The notes under the pieces are model-generated. The model searched no databases, was not told the origin of the DNA, and was given only the letters and a program-made list of their open reading frames with translations. Below are positions 1 through 8,918 of a DNA stretch of 64,000 nt, in pieces (the stretch's first letter is position 1; every line of letters starts with the position of its first letter). The position numbers were made by a program, and so were the translations under genes. Source of the DNA: Catalinimonas niigatensis (lineage in GTDB: Bacteria; Bacteroidota; Bacteroidia; Cytophagales; Cyclobacteriaceae); the NCBI RefSeq assembly GCF_030506285.1, contig NZ_CP119422.1, positions 558,001 to 622,000 of the forward strand, written 5' to 3'.

Positions 1-197
1 TCATGCCTCAAGTGGATGTTCCCACCACGCTATTGGTTTCTGAAGATGATCCGGTTATTTCAATAGAGACTGTGCAGAAAGAAATTGTCCCTTTTTTACC
101 GAAAGCTCAGCTTATTCTTGCCCGCAATACAGGCCATCTTATTCCCCTGGAAGATCCGGATTGGGTGGCAGAACAAATCAAGAATATTGCTAAATAA
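1..197 (+). CDS. alpha/beta hydrolase, C-terminal fragment
   Basis: Only the last 64 or so codons lie in the window, and the gene runs off the left edge. The ATG at base 3 is probably internal because the fold needs about 250 residues. The visible part matches the end of an alpha/beta-hydrolase fold. The segment LLVSEDDPVI is the strand and loop that normally carries the catalytic Asp (about D16 here). RNTGHLIPLEDP carries the triad His (H45) and is followed by the usual final helix. The nucleophile and oxyanion hole are outside the window, so substrate and exact subfamily cannot be called. Esterase, haloperoxidase-like and C-C hydrolase all remain possible. Confidence 0.75.
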   Translation, partial: MPQVDVPTTLLVSEDDPVISIETVQKEIVPFLPKAQLILARNTGHLIPLEDPDWVAEQIKNIAK

Positions 198-263
198 AAG
201 CTATCCTAGATCTACATTAAGAAGATCAGCTAAGCAGGGTTTTATTATTGCTGAACCTGAGCT

Positions 264-1037
264 TCATTTTCCACAAAAATCTCTTTTCAACTGTTGAGTA
301 ATATGTATACCTCCTAGCTGACTGGCAATCTCCAGGGCAGCACAGGCTTCTTCATCTTTTCTCTTTCCTATATTGATAAGTGCTAAATTTCGGTAGGCGT
401 AAGAGTTATTGGGGAAATATGACAAAGAAACTTCCAGTTCTTCGTTGGCTACTGTAAGATTTCCCAGTTGTATATTGGCATAGCAGCGGTTATTCCAGGC
501 AGAGCCAATCGTCAATGAATCCCTGGCTATTTGTAAAGTACTGTCGGCATAAGCAATAGCTGTCTCATGGTTTCCCAACTCATTGTGGTAAAAAGAAAAA
601 TTTAGTGTTCCCACCGGATCAGTGGGGTGGTATTTTCTTAGTTTTTGCAAAAAATGAAAGGCAGAGTGATAATTACCTGCTTCACCAAACAAATACCCCA
701 AATGTACCAGTGTAACCCGGTCAGTAGGATATTTTTTAATGATCTCAATATAAGTGTAAAATGAGGAATCATATTGCTGCAACATGCGATACGACCTGGA
801 CTTGAGGTGCATTAATTGAAGTTGTACCGTATCATGAGGCTGATGTTTTTTCAGGTAGCTTTTTGTGGCATCTATCACCTTTCGGTAATTTTTTGCTTTA
901 AAGTTTGATTGCATGCTGAGCAGGATATCATCCTGGGCATCGGCCAAAGTACAAGTAAATAAGATCAGTATGCCGATTAGTATCTTTATGAATGCCCCCA
1001 TGTCTTTCTTTTTATGAATTTGCAGCATGCCATGCAT
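264..1037 (-). CDS. exported tetratricopeptide repeat protein
   Basis: This 257-residue protein has a hydrophobic signal segment (ILIGILILFTCTLADAQ) near the N-terminus, then helical repeats with TPR spacing through the rest (for example the pair around residues 95-165 with LGYLFGEAGNYHSAFHFL, and NLALINIGKRKDEEACAALE near the end). A second ATG at 1001 would give a tidier signal peptide beginning MGAFIKIL; I cannot decide between the two starts. TPR proteins are scaffolds, so a periplasmic protein-protein contact role is likely, but no partner is encoded next to it. It is convergent with the hydrolase to its left. Confidence 0.75.
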   Translation of the reverse strand: MHGMLQIHKKKDMGAFIKILIGILILFTCTLADAQDDILLSMQSNFKAKNYRKVIDATKSYLKKHQPHDTVQLQLMHLKSRSYRMLQQYDSSFYTYIEIIKKYPTDRVTLVHLGYLFGEAGNYHSAFHFLQKLRKYHPTDPVGTLNFSFYHNELGNHETAIAYADSTLQIARDSLTIGSAWNNRCYANIQLGNLTVANEELEVSLSYFPNNSYAYRNLALINIGKRKDEEACAALEIASQLGGIHITQQLKRDFCGK

Positions 1038-1344
1038 GTTGCTTTCTTATTATCCTAAGGGTTAATGATAGCAGGAAACCGTCTTTGTTTTTTGGGGAAG
1101 AACAGTGATTAGTCACTCATGTAGTTTAATATAACCTAAGAGAGAATCTATTGATTGGATCATCACAACTTCAGGCAAATCATTATTAAAGCACTATGAA
1201 TTATTTTGGCATTGCAGTTACTGAAGAAGTTGGGCTACCCGAAACTTTAAAAGAGGAATAATAAGGTAAGTATTTACCACCGAGAAAGTTGATTTTAAGA
1301 AATGTACTCTCCTGAAAACTCCCATGTTTTAGCTTTCCTATATT
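1038..1344. other. intergenic region, nothing clear
   Basis: No convincing gene is present in these 307 bases. A 21-codon reading frame from 1197 (MNYFGIAVTEEVG...) exists but has no recognisable family and no promoter I can see. I see no strong hairpin or repeat. Confidence 0.4.
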
Positions 1345-1869
1345 TTATAAGGCATACTCCAGCTCAAAGATATATTTTACTTTTGCTGATTCAGCAGTAT
1401 CTTCTTCATTGGGATAATCAAGTGAAAGTTGTATATGAGTATCATTATTACTTAAAATATAATCTACAACATGGCTGTCTATAACCAGCTGGGAGGATTC
1501 TTTTCCAGTTTCGAATTGCCAAAAGCCTTTTGCTAAAAAAATATCCAACCCATTTTCAGCATCATAATCTCCATATACATTTACTTCACGATAACTCACT
1601 TGTCCTTTGAAAATGATGGTAAAACCGGAAAATTCATGAGTAACATCAGATTCCGAGCGAGTTACGCTCACCACACTCCAGGTTTTATCAACAATTTTTT
1701 GAGTCAAAGCTTCAAGCTCTTTGACTTTAGGGGTATATAAATGGGAAGAATCATCATACTTATCATCCTCTTCTGAACAAGCCAATATCAGGCTTATTAA
1801 AAACACCAATCTGACTGAATTCTTCAGTTTTATCCCTCTGTAGCTATGAAATGCATTCAATAGTTTCAT
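1345..1869 (-). CDS. putative lipoprotein, lipocalin-like
   Basis: A 174-residue protein with a type II signal peptide: a hydrophobic stretch VRLVFLISLILAC ends in a lipobox cysteine followed by acidic residues (SEEDDKYDD), the usual pattern for Bacteroidota lipoproteins. The body (KTWSVVSVTRSESDVTHEFSGFTIIFK, then alternating beta-type segments with a W-x-F pattern) resembles the lipocalin-like domain of small Bacteroidota lipoproteins, but the match is by pattern only. Probably anchored to the inner or outer membrane facing the periplasm. It is a single gene with no operon partner. Function unknown. Confidence 0.65.
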   Translation of the reverse strand: MKLLNAFHSYRGIKLKNSVRLVFLISLILACSEEDDKYDDSSHLYTPKVKELEALTQKIVDKTWSVVSVTRSESDVTHEFSGFTIIFKGQVSYREVNVYGDYDAENGLDIFLAKGFWQFETGKESSQLVIDSHVVDYILSNNDTHIQLSLDYPNEEDTAESAKVKYIFELEYAL

Positions 1870-2035
1870 GAACGTAATAATAGAAAGAAAGTCCTAAATG
1901 AAAATGTTACTACATACTTTTCTTATCAGTCAGATTTAGCGATACAAATATTGAAAAAGTCTTCTCAAATACTGGTTAGAACTTATGTTAATGATGGCTG
2001 AGTCTTTATTTTACCAGGCATTACAGAAGATATTT

Positions 2036-2602
2036 CTATTCTATACTGCTATATAGATTGGAATCGTTTAATATTTTCGTCTCATGCTTAGGGTAGGCCG
2101 GGTCCATTTTTCCTACGCTACTGACTTCCGGATTTATCCATCTTATCAATTGATCGTCTTTAAAATAAAAACGATTTTTCACTGTTGATCTTTCTGTTTC
2201 TTTGAACCCTTCTAACCATTTAGGTTTTTTGTAAACGGTCCAAATTTTATCCACAAAGAATAAATTATTGTCTTTAAAGTAATACTCAGAAGTTAAGTCC
2301 TGACGGTCTCCATAAAAATCTACTACGATCTTCACAATTTGTACTCCTTCAAAAAACTTAGTCATATGGACATTGCCTAATCTGTATATCTCCTCTCCTT
2401 CCATTGAATACCGCTCAGCATTGATATCTTTATTTATTTGTATATCAGCATATTCTACTTTTCTATATTGACTGGTTTTGGCATTGACTTCCTTAAACCA
2501 TTCCCTGATTTGTTCTAATGTTTTTTCTGAGTGCTGAGCTTGCACAGTAAAGACTGCCAGAAAAATCAATACGCTAATCATTAACACTTTATTCATGAGC
2601 AT
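2036..2602 (-). CDS. hypothetical secreted protein
   Basis: A 188-residue protein with a clear signal peptide (VLMISVLIFLAVFTVQAQ, cleavage likely after AQA/Q). The mature part begins with a helix containing EQIREWFKEVNAKTSQY, followed by many short beta-type segments with alternating aromatic residues (EYYFKDNNLFFVDKIWTVY, NRFYFKDDQLIRWI). I do not recognise the family. A second ATG two codons in (MNKVLMIS) is the likely true start, since it gives the standard MNK n-region. It stands alone between two AT-rich intergenic spaces. Confidence 0.6.
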   Translation of the reverse strand: MLMNKVLMISVLIFLAVFTVQAQHSEKTLEQIREWFKEVNAKTSQYRKVEYADIQINKDINAERYSMEGEEIYRLGNVHMTKFFEGVQIVKIVVDFYGDRQDLTSEYYFKDNNLFFVDKIWTVYKKPKWLEGFKETERSTVKNRFYFKDDQLIRWINPEVSSVGKMDPAYPKHETKILNDSNLYSSIE

Positions 2603-2998
2603 AAATATTAATATTTTTCCATAACAGTTTGCGACTCAATCAAGATCTCTTTTGCTCGTTCTTATGTCTATCGCTCACACTTAATTCAGTGAGTAAATTT
2701 CTTTCATCTAATTCATCCGACACCGTATACTTTAAAATCAATGCTGAGTATCTACAATCTTCACTTTGATACTCCAAAAACGACTACAGCCATCAAAACA
2801 AGAAAACAAAAATTAGCCTTTCTTCCAAACTGCATGGATACGAATAATAGGTTCAGAGCATGTTTAAATTTGCAAAGCTTTAAAATAGAAGTTATCAAAA
2901 AAAAATTACCGATTCAACGCAATAGGAAGTCCTTTTATAACCTTTTCTACAATAGTATTTTCACTAAAATTTCGGTAAACCTATAAGCTCGAGTTCCT
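2603..2998. other. AT-rich intergenic region
   Basis: About 400 bases separate divergent genes. An 81-codon frame exists on the plus strand but its composition (rich in Lys, Asn, Phe, Thr with no pattern) looks like random translation. It presumably holds both promoters. I see no strong palindrome. Confidence 0.4.
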
Positions 2999-3544
2999 AT
3001 GCCTTCTATACATCTTTACTTCATCGCCTTAGTACCTCATTATGAATTAAGAGAGGAAATCAAACGCTTAAAAGAGGAGATGAAGGAGAGGTTCAATGCC
3101 GGACATGCACTTAAATCGCCAGCCCATATTACTTTACAATTGCCTTTTAAGAGAAGCACCGACAATGAGCAACAAATTATTCATGTTTTATCACACTTTG
3201 CTTCCCGGCAAACTCCTTTCCTGGTAGAACTATCTGATTTTGCTTGCTTTGCACCAAGAGTGATTTTTGTAAATATAAAGAATCCTCAACCGATCATTGA
3301 CCTTCATGTACAACTCAAAGAGTTATTGGTGAGTACTTTGGGATTTGAGCAAAAAGAAATTAGTCAGGAGGTGCATCCCCACATGACTATCGCTACCCGC
3401 GATTTGGATAAGGCTGCGTTTAAGGAAGCATGGGCTGAATTCCTGCACAGGATATTCAAAACCACATTTACGGTGGAAAGTATATTTTTGCTAAAGCATA
3501 ACGGTAGACAATGGGATATTTATCGGGAGTTTTCCCTTTTGTAA
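2999..3544 (+). CDS. 2H phosphoesterase (2'-5' RNA ligase-like)
   Basis: A 181-residue cytoplasmic protein with the two HxT motifs that define the 2H phosphoesterase superfamily: HIT at residues 43-45 (SPAHITLQLPF) and HMT at 128-130 (HPHMTIATRD), about 85 residues apart as in ThpR/LigT proteins. Family members act on 2',5'-linked RNA or cyclic phosphodiesters, hydrolysing 2',3'-cyclic phosphates or ligating tRNA halves in vitro; the natural substrate is usually unknown. The length is normal for the family. The next gene begins within or just after its 3' end, so the two may be co-transcribed. Confidence 0.85.
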   Translation: MPSIHLYFIALVPHYELREEIKRLKEEMKERFNAGHALKSPAHITLQLPFKRSTDNEQQIIHVLSHFASRQTPFLVELSDFACFAPRVIFVNIKNPQPIIDLHVQLKELLVSTLGFEQKEISQEVHPHMTIATRDLDKAAFKEAWAEFLHRIFKTTFTVESIFLLKHNGRQWDIYREFSLL

Positions 3545-3636
3545 ATAAGAACTCCGATCTTTTAACCTTTATTCTAAACACTGACTACTATTCTTTGCTT
3601 TTAGTGTACATAAACTCAATGTATACTTCCACCTTT

Positions 3637-3978
3637 ATGGATACTACCCTGCTCATTGTTGTCACCTGCATCATTTTACTTTTACTGCTTATGCCCCTGT
3701 TGTTCTTTGTGAGACGCAGAGTAGATATAGGTCTGGAGGATGATGTTCTGATTCTAAAGTATCCCCTGAGCACCAAAAGAATTGATCTGGACAAAGAACT
3801 GGAACACTGGAAAGTACAACAGGCATATTATCTACGTTGGGGCGTTTTTTATTCAATCAATATGATGTTTAAGAATGGGAAACAAAGAAATATCAGCTCC
3901 CTGTTCAATCAGGGTAATTATGCCTTGCTTTATGACTTCTTAAACAGCAGATTTAAAGACAGAAGAAAGCCTGAATGA
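3637..3978 (+). CDS. small single-pass membrane protein
   Basis: From the ATG at 3637 this is a protein of about 113 residues: a strong transmembrane helix (TTLLIVVTCIILLLLLMPLLFFV) followed by RRR (cytoplasmic side by the positive-inside rule) and a domain of about 80 residues with alternating strands (VDIGLEDDVLILKYPLSTKRIDL), which is reminiscent of bacterial PH-like membrane domains. The frame is open back to 3511, overlapping the previous gene, and another ATG lies at 3619; I prefer 3637 because it puts the helix right at the N-terminus. Function unknown. Confidence 0.6.
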   Translation: MDTTLLIVVTCIILLLLLMPLLFFVRRRVDIGLEDDVLILKYPLSTKRIDLDKELEHWKVQQAYYLRWGVFYSINMMFKNGKQRNISSLFNQGNYALLYDFLNSRFKDRRKPE

Positions 3979-4350
3979 TCACCTATCCTTTGTTCAAATC
4001 TCAGAAAGTTTATATACTTCAAAGTAATTGAGAAACTGAGCTTATGTCTGACAGTCTGTTCGATCCTATGACGTCATTTACACATAAAAAAAGCCGAAAG
4101 CCAAAGAGTTCTATGAGAAGCTGTTATTTATACCTACCCTACCCTCAAAGGAATGAAACTCCATCTTGCTTCGCGCTATTGCGGATTAATTTTTTAAGGA
4201 AAAGTATGAGAGGACCGCTTGGTATTCATTTACATATTATAGAACTGAATAAGTTTTTTTTACGCTTTATTTCTTCAAAATGTAAAATTGTTTTCCTGAA
4301 TAGATGAAATAATCTTTGGCTTTTTGTACTTTCCATAAAATTGATTAGAG
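3979..4350. other. intergenic region upstream of the CHAT gene
   Basis: These 372 bases hold an 87-codon plus-strand frame of unlikely composition, which I do not call a gene. Near 4309-4317 there is TAATCTTTGG, one base longer than the Bacteroidota -7 consensus TAnnTTTG and about 35 bases before the ATG, so it may be the promoter of the CHAT-domain gene. Confidence 0.35.
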
Positions 4351-7300
4351 ATGCAGTACTACCTAACCCTGCTCTTCCTGTCTGGAATACAGATCTGCCT
4401 GGCCTCCAACTCTCTGACGGATACAGTAGCGACAGCAAATGATTATCTGGCTTCTGCCAAGCATTATGCATCAGAAGGCGCTTTTGATCAGGCCATTGAG
4501 GATTACGAATTAGCAAAAACTCAATTTGCTCAAAAACAAGATGATGCTTTTCTGGTATTTGTGCTCAACCATCTGGCAGACCTTTACATGTCAGATCCTT
4601 CCACGCAAGAAAAGGCTGAAGCTTATCTGGACACTGCAAATATCCTCCTGGATGAAAAATTATTTGAAAACGATAGCCTCCGCGCCCTTACCTGGTACAC
4701 GATGGCTGAACTTAAGTCATCGCAACGTAAGTTTGATGAAGCCATAGCCTACTACCAAAAATCATTAATACGAAAAAAAGCCATTCTCCATGAAGATCAT
4801 GTGGAAATAGCAGACGTATTAGAACAAATTGGAAGAGTATATCTTTACAGGTTACGCAATCCTTTTGCTTCCAAACCCTTCCTTGAACAATCTCTTAAAA
4901 TCAGAGAATCACTTGATAACCAAGATAGAGTATATATCAATGGTTTCTATCATTTAGCAGTAGCCAGCCGTCTACGGGCAGACTATGAAGAAGCATTGGC
5001 CTATGGCTTCAAAGCTTTGAATGGGTATGAAAATTTAGAGGAACCTAGTTTTAAAAATATCATATTTGCACACAGTCTTTTGGGCAGTATCTATCTGGAT
5101 ATGGATAGCGTGGAGAAAGCACTGGATTATAATACCAGGGCTATACAAATGGCCAGGCAAAATCAATTGCTGGAATCTATTGATATGTCACTGCATTATA
5201 ACAATCAGGCGGTATATCATTTTCAGGCTAAGGCCTATGATAGTACGATCTACTATGCCCAATTGGCCATTGCCAACTACATAAGAAGTGAAACGCTGGC
5301 CAGTAGTTATCAGTTTTTAGGCAACGCCTACTGGGGAAAGGGGGAGATGGACAAGGCATTCCTGAATTATCAAAAAAGCCTGGAATTGAAAGAATCCCTT
5401 TTTGATGAGCAACACTCTGAATTAGTTACCCTGTATATTGATCTGGGAAGAGCCTTTGAAACTTCTGGGCAAGTTGATAGTGCATTATATTATTTCAAGT
5501 ATGCTTTGAAGAGTGGGATGCGTATGGAGGATTCCGTAAAGGGTGTACCCGATATTCAGGAAGGAGTTGATTTGGCTTCAATGCCAGAGGCCTTGAATTA
5601 TATTGTTAGTTTGCTTATCAAACAAAATAAACAAAGCGGTGATCAGCAATATCTGGCTGAGGCATTACCTTATTTTAAGCTTTTTGACCGTTTTATGGAT
5701 ATCAACCGTAAGGATTTTTCTTCCGAAGGCTCTAAATTACTTTTGTCAGGCAAGCACAAAGTTACTTATGAACAGGCGATAGCCACCAGTTACCAATTAT
5801 ATCAAAGCACTCAGGCTGACTCCCTGCTACAGTGGATTTTTCACTTCATGGAAAAAAGCAAAGCGATGGTTTTGTTAGAATCTATACACCAGGCGGATAG
5901 ATATCAACGTGCTTTGCCTGATTCTTTGTATGAGCAGGAACAATCTTTACGGGCACAGTTAGCTTATTTCCAATCTGAACTTATACAAGTTGAGCATAAC
6001 ACTACTGACAAAAGTGATGTATCTTATTGGCAGCTTCAAAAAGCGGATGTACTACGCAAACTTGAAACATTAAATCATTATATACAGACTCATTATCCAA
6101 ACTTTTACCATGTCACCTATAAAAATTTAGCCCTGGAGATTGATAGTGTTCAGAAGCAAATTGACGATGATCAGGCTATCATCTCCTATTTTTGGGGTGA
6201 TTCGGTAGTATATGCTCTTTTAATTACGGCAGAAAGCGCCAAAGTTTTTCAAGTACAAGATGTCAATATGCTCCAGTTGGCAATTAGACAGTATATGGAT
6301 GTTTTAACCAACGATTCAGTCCTTGAACCTTCGTATTCTAACTATTTAAGCTTTCAGGAGAGTTCACATAGGCTTTATCAATTGTTATTAGAACCTATGT
6401 TAAAGAACATAAGCCTTAAACGACTGACGATAATAGCTGATGGGGATTTGACCACCATTCCTTTTGAAAGTTTCACAAGCACTCAAATTCATACCCAGGA
6501 GCATAAGATTAGATATGAGCACTTACCTTATCTCATAAAGGACTATGATATTTCTTATGAATTCTCTCTGAGTGTGGCATTTTGGGAACAACAATTCACC
6601 CCGGTTTTTACTGATGATCATAAATTAAGGGTAGCGGCCTTTGGTATCAAAACGTTTGATAAAATACCTGGTCATGAAAACTACCCTCCTTTGGGAGGAG
6701 CAGAGCGAGAGACAAAATACATTTTGGAGAAATTCCCAAACGCACGCATATTTTTGAATACTGAAGCTACTGAAATGCAATTTAAGCAGCAGGCACCCGA
6801 GGCCGATATCCTGCATATAGCGACACATGGCGTGGCGAATCTTGAGAATCCTTTTGCCTCTAAGTTTATCTTTTATCCTGAGGGAGAGGAAGATGGGATT
6901 TTTAACCTCTACGAATTATACAACATACCACTCAAGGCAAAAGTATTATTGCTCAGCGCCTGCGAATCCGGGGTGGGCAAGTACTATAAAGGTGAAGGGA
7001 ATTTCAGTCTGGCGAGAAGCTTCGTTTACGCTGGTTCCAAATCTGTGATTATGTCTTTATGGCAAGTCAATGATCTCATCACAGAACAATTGATCAAGCA
7101 TATATATGACCGGTTGGCAGAGCAAAAAACGACCAGCGAATCCCTGAGAGAAACAAAAATTGCTTTTATTAATGAGAGACTATTTGCCCACCCCCAATGC
7201 TGGGCAGGCATGGTGCCTCTAGGAAATACAAGCATAGCATATCCACAACAACACTATGAGATGGTCTTGCTCATTGCCGGACTTGTTATCACAGGCATCA

Positions 7301-7419
7301 TGATTATCTTACTGATAAGGATGTTTATTCGCTACAAATGGCATATATTTCCAGTATCAAGGTTAGCATTTTCAGGCAAGGACACTGGCAAAAATGTTAA
7401 GTTTCGCAAAGAGTTATAA
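4351..7419 (+). CDS. exported TPR-CHAT protein (caspase-like peptidase)
   Basis: A 1022-residue protein. Order: signal peptide (residues 1-18, YYLTLLFLSGIQICLAS), TPR-type helical repeats from about 25 to 400 (for example SLGSIYLDMDSVEKALDYNTRA-like units), a coiled-coil linker, then a CHAT domain from about 620 to 955. The CHAT His-Cys dyad is intact: H826 in HIATHG and C871 in LLSACESG, followed by the conserved ARSFVYAGSKSVIMSLW. A single membrane helix (about 971-993) and a 29-residue basic tail end the protein. CHAT domains belong to the caspase/separase clan C14/C50. Predicted topology places TPR and CHAT in the periplasm and the tail in the cytoplasm. It converges on a sigma / anti-sigma operon. 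Protease activity is inferred from the dyad only. Confidence 0.88.
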   Translation: MQYYLTLLFLSGIQICLASNSLTDTVATANDYLASAKHYASEGAFDQAIEDYELAKTQFAQKQDDAFLVFVLNHLADLYMSDPSTQEKAEAYLDTANILLDEKLFENDSLRALTWYTMAELKSSQRKFDEAIAYYQKSLIRKKAILHEDHVEIADVLEQIGRVYLYRLRNPFASKPFLEQSLKIRESLDNQDRVYINGFYHLAVASRLRADYEEALAYGFKALNGYENLEEPSFKNIIFAHSLLGSIYLDMDSVEKALDYNTRAIQMARQNQLLESIDMSLHYNNQAVYHFQAKAYDSTIYYAQLAIANYIRSETLASSYQFLGNAYWGKGEMDKAFLNYQKSLELKESLFDEQHSELVTLYIDLGRAFETSGQVDSALYYFKYALKSGMRMEDSVKGVPDIQEGVDLASMPEALNYIVSLLIKQNKQSGDQQYLAEALPYFKLFDRFMDINRKDFSSEGSKLLLSGKHKVTYEQAIATSYQLYQSTQADSLLQWIFHFMEKSKAMVLLESIHQADRYQRALPDSLYEQEQSLRAQLAYFQSELIQVEHNTTDKSDVSYWQLQKADVLRKLETLNHYIQTHYPNFYHVTYKNLALEIDSVQKQIDDDQAIISYFWGDSVVYALLITAESAKVFQVQDVNMLQLAIRQYMDVLTNDSVLEPSYSNYLSFQESSHRLYQLLLEPMLKNISLKRLTIIADGDLTTIPFESFTSTQIHTQEHKIRYEHLPYLIKDYDISYEFSLSVAFWEQQFTPVFTDDHKLRVAAFGIKTFDKIPGHENYPPLGGAERETKYILEKFPNARIFLNTEATEMQFKQQAPEADILHIATHGVANLENPFASKFIFYPEGEEDGIFNLYELYNIPLKAKVLLLSACESGVGKYYKGEGNFSLARSFVYAGSKSVIMSLWQVNDLITEQLIKHIYDRLAEQKTTSESLRETKIAFINERLFAHPQCWAGMVPLGNTSIAYPQQHYEMVLLIAGLVITGIMIILLIRMFIRYKWHIFPVSRLAFSGKDTGKNVKFRKEL

Positions 7420-7559
7420 TCATCTTTAATTTATCCACTTTCATAAACTTCCAACCTCCAAAAGTTGCGAAATACACACCTTTCTTATCAAATAGGTTAT
7501 GAAAAGCTATCTTGATTCTGTTTAGGCGAAGCTCAACACTTTTGCCAGGCAAAGCCTGA

Positions 7560-8147
7560 TCAGTATTCTTTATTAAACACTTTGACTTTCACAGGTGTCA
7601 ACACAGTTTTTGATTCACTCATACTCAGCGCTGGCAAATTATCCGGATAAGATTTGGTAATGCTGACATATCTTACTACGACACTATTCCTACCCAAATT
7701 AATATCCCCAATAATTTTACTATGCTTTTCTCGCTTATGTAGGATCACCTCACATACTCCATCATAATATTCTCTGTTATAATCCACCTCACTACCTTCT
7801 TCTATATCATCAATATTTACATTTTCACCATCCTCTATAGCTACAAAATAGAGCAGTTCACCGGTTTCATAATCTTGTAGAACACCATCAATGTGAGAAA
7901 CAATATCTTCATTTTTTTTGAATGCTACCCTGTTAAAACTAATATCATTGCTTACAATTTCATAATCATTATGAATATGTTGTGGTAAGTCTTTATCCAA
8001 TAACTCTCTTAGTTTCACTAAATCATTTTGAGTAGCTCTATAAGCAATATTCCTCAATTCTTGATTTTCATCATTTTTTTTAGCTGTGAATGAACAAATC
8101 TTTTTTAAAGACTCAGGTTCAGCATTGACAACTCTTGCATTAGGCAT
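7560..8147 (-). CDS. hypothetical protein in the sigma/anti-sigma operon
   Basis: A 195-residue, soluble, acidic protein with no signal peptide or membrane helix. The N-terminal half is helical (ELRNIAYRATQNDLVKLRELLDK) and the C-terminal half beta-rich (YYDGVCEVILHK, RNSVVVRYVSITKSYP). I recognise no family. It starts 18 bases after the anti-sigma gene ends and so is probably the third gene of that operon. Given its position between a sigma/anti-sigma pair and a CHAT protein it could be a regulator, substrate or output of the system, but the sequence alone does not say which. Confidence 0.65.
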   Translation of the reverse strand: MPNARVVNAEPESLKKICSFTAKKNDENQELRNIAYRATQNDLVKLRELLDKDLPQHIHNDYEIVSNDISFNRVAFKKNEDIVSHIDGVLQDYETGELLYFVAIEDGENVNIDDIEEGSEVDYNREYYDGVCEVILHKREKHSKIIGDINLGRNSVVVRYVSITKSYPDNLPALSMSESKTVLTPVKVKVFNKEY

Positions 8148-8165
8148 GTTAGTATAGCGTTTAAG

Positions 8166-8918
8166 TTAGTATATAGAATTCAATATTGTTTTGGCCTCTT
8201 GTCCATAATCTTCCGTATCCTGAATCATTTCAAAATAGCCTATTGCATCTTGCTTACGATTCAGTTTCAGGTGGGCTAATCCTAAATCCCAGTGAGTGCG
8301 CAAACGTGTCCTTTCGTCTACATGAGCATAGGCTAATACATTTTCTAATGCCTTTATTGCCTCCTGGGGCTGGTTATTACCAAGATACGCATTTCCTAAA
8401 TATAACCAAATGTAGGGACGATCCTCCTGCTCACTAGCCTGGATAAAAAGCTTTATAGCCTGAGAATACTCTTTATTGTAATAAGCTTCAAAGGCTTCAG
8501 GCAAGACAAATGTATGCGCACTAGTACCTCGGGTAGCTCCTCCCAACGCCTGGTAAACCTCAAAGTGCTGATCAAATAAGCGTGCGTACTTTAGTTGATC
8601 CTGTTGCCAATAGATGGAAAACCCTATCATAAACAGCAGCAATGAAGCGGCAATACCGCTGTATAGCCATTTTGTCACAATGGGCTTATTCGCAGATTTA
8701 AGTTCGTAAAATTCTGCTTCCTTTTCTAAGGCCTGAATTTTTTTCCAGCCTTCCTGTTCTCCATAATAGTTGATGCCTTCAGTAATCAAACGGTATTCTT
8801 CAAGCCGCTCACGTAATTTTTCTGTCTGAAGGAGCTGAATTTCAAATTCCCGCTTTTCAGCCTCATTCATTTCTTCATCCAGATAACGCTGAATCATCCT
8901 ATCTTCATTGCTAATCAT
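8166..8918 (-). CDS. membrane anti-sigma factor-like protein with periplasmic TPRs
   Basis: A 250-residue protein with three parts. Residues 1-80 are a cytoplasmic helical region opening with IQRYLDEEMNEAEKREFE, the typical start of Bacteroidota anti-sigma factors. One membrane helix follows (about 84-103, WLYSGIAASLLLFMIGFSIYW). Residues 105-250 are a periplasmic TPR region (EAYYNKEYSQAIKLFIQ, YLGNAYLGNNQPQEAIKALE, DLGLAHLKLNRKQDAIGYFE). The gene overlaps the sigma-factor gene by 8 bases (8911-8918), indicating translational coupling. Expected role: hold the sigma factor at the membrane until a periplasmic signal is sensed through the TPRs. No zinc-binding HxxxCxxC motif is visible. The anti-sigma call rests on architecture and context. 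Confidence 0.78.
   Translation of the reverse strand: MISNEDRMIQRYLDEEMNEAEKREFEIQLLQTEKLRERLEEYRLITEGINYYGEQEGWKKIQALEKEAEFYELKSANKPIVTKWLYSGIAASLLLFMIGFSIYWQQDQLKYARLFDQHFEVYQALGGATRGTSAHTFVLPEAFEAYYNKEYSQAIKLFIQASEQEDRPYIWLYLGNAYLGNNQPQEAIKALENVLAYAHVDERTRLRTHWDLGLAHLKLNRKQDAIGYFEMIQDTEDYGQEAKTILNSIY

Noticed and set aside
2741-2986. 81-codon plus-strand frame
   Set aside because: Composition is random for AT-rich DNA and no domain, promoter or neighbour supports it.
4044-4307. 87-codon plus-strand frame before the CHAT gene
   Set aside because: No pattern of a real protein, and it overlaps the likely CHAT promoter.
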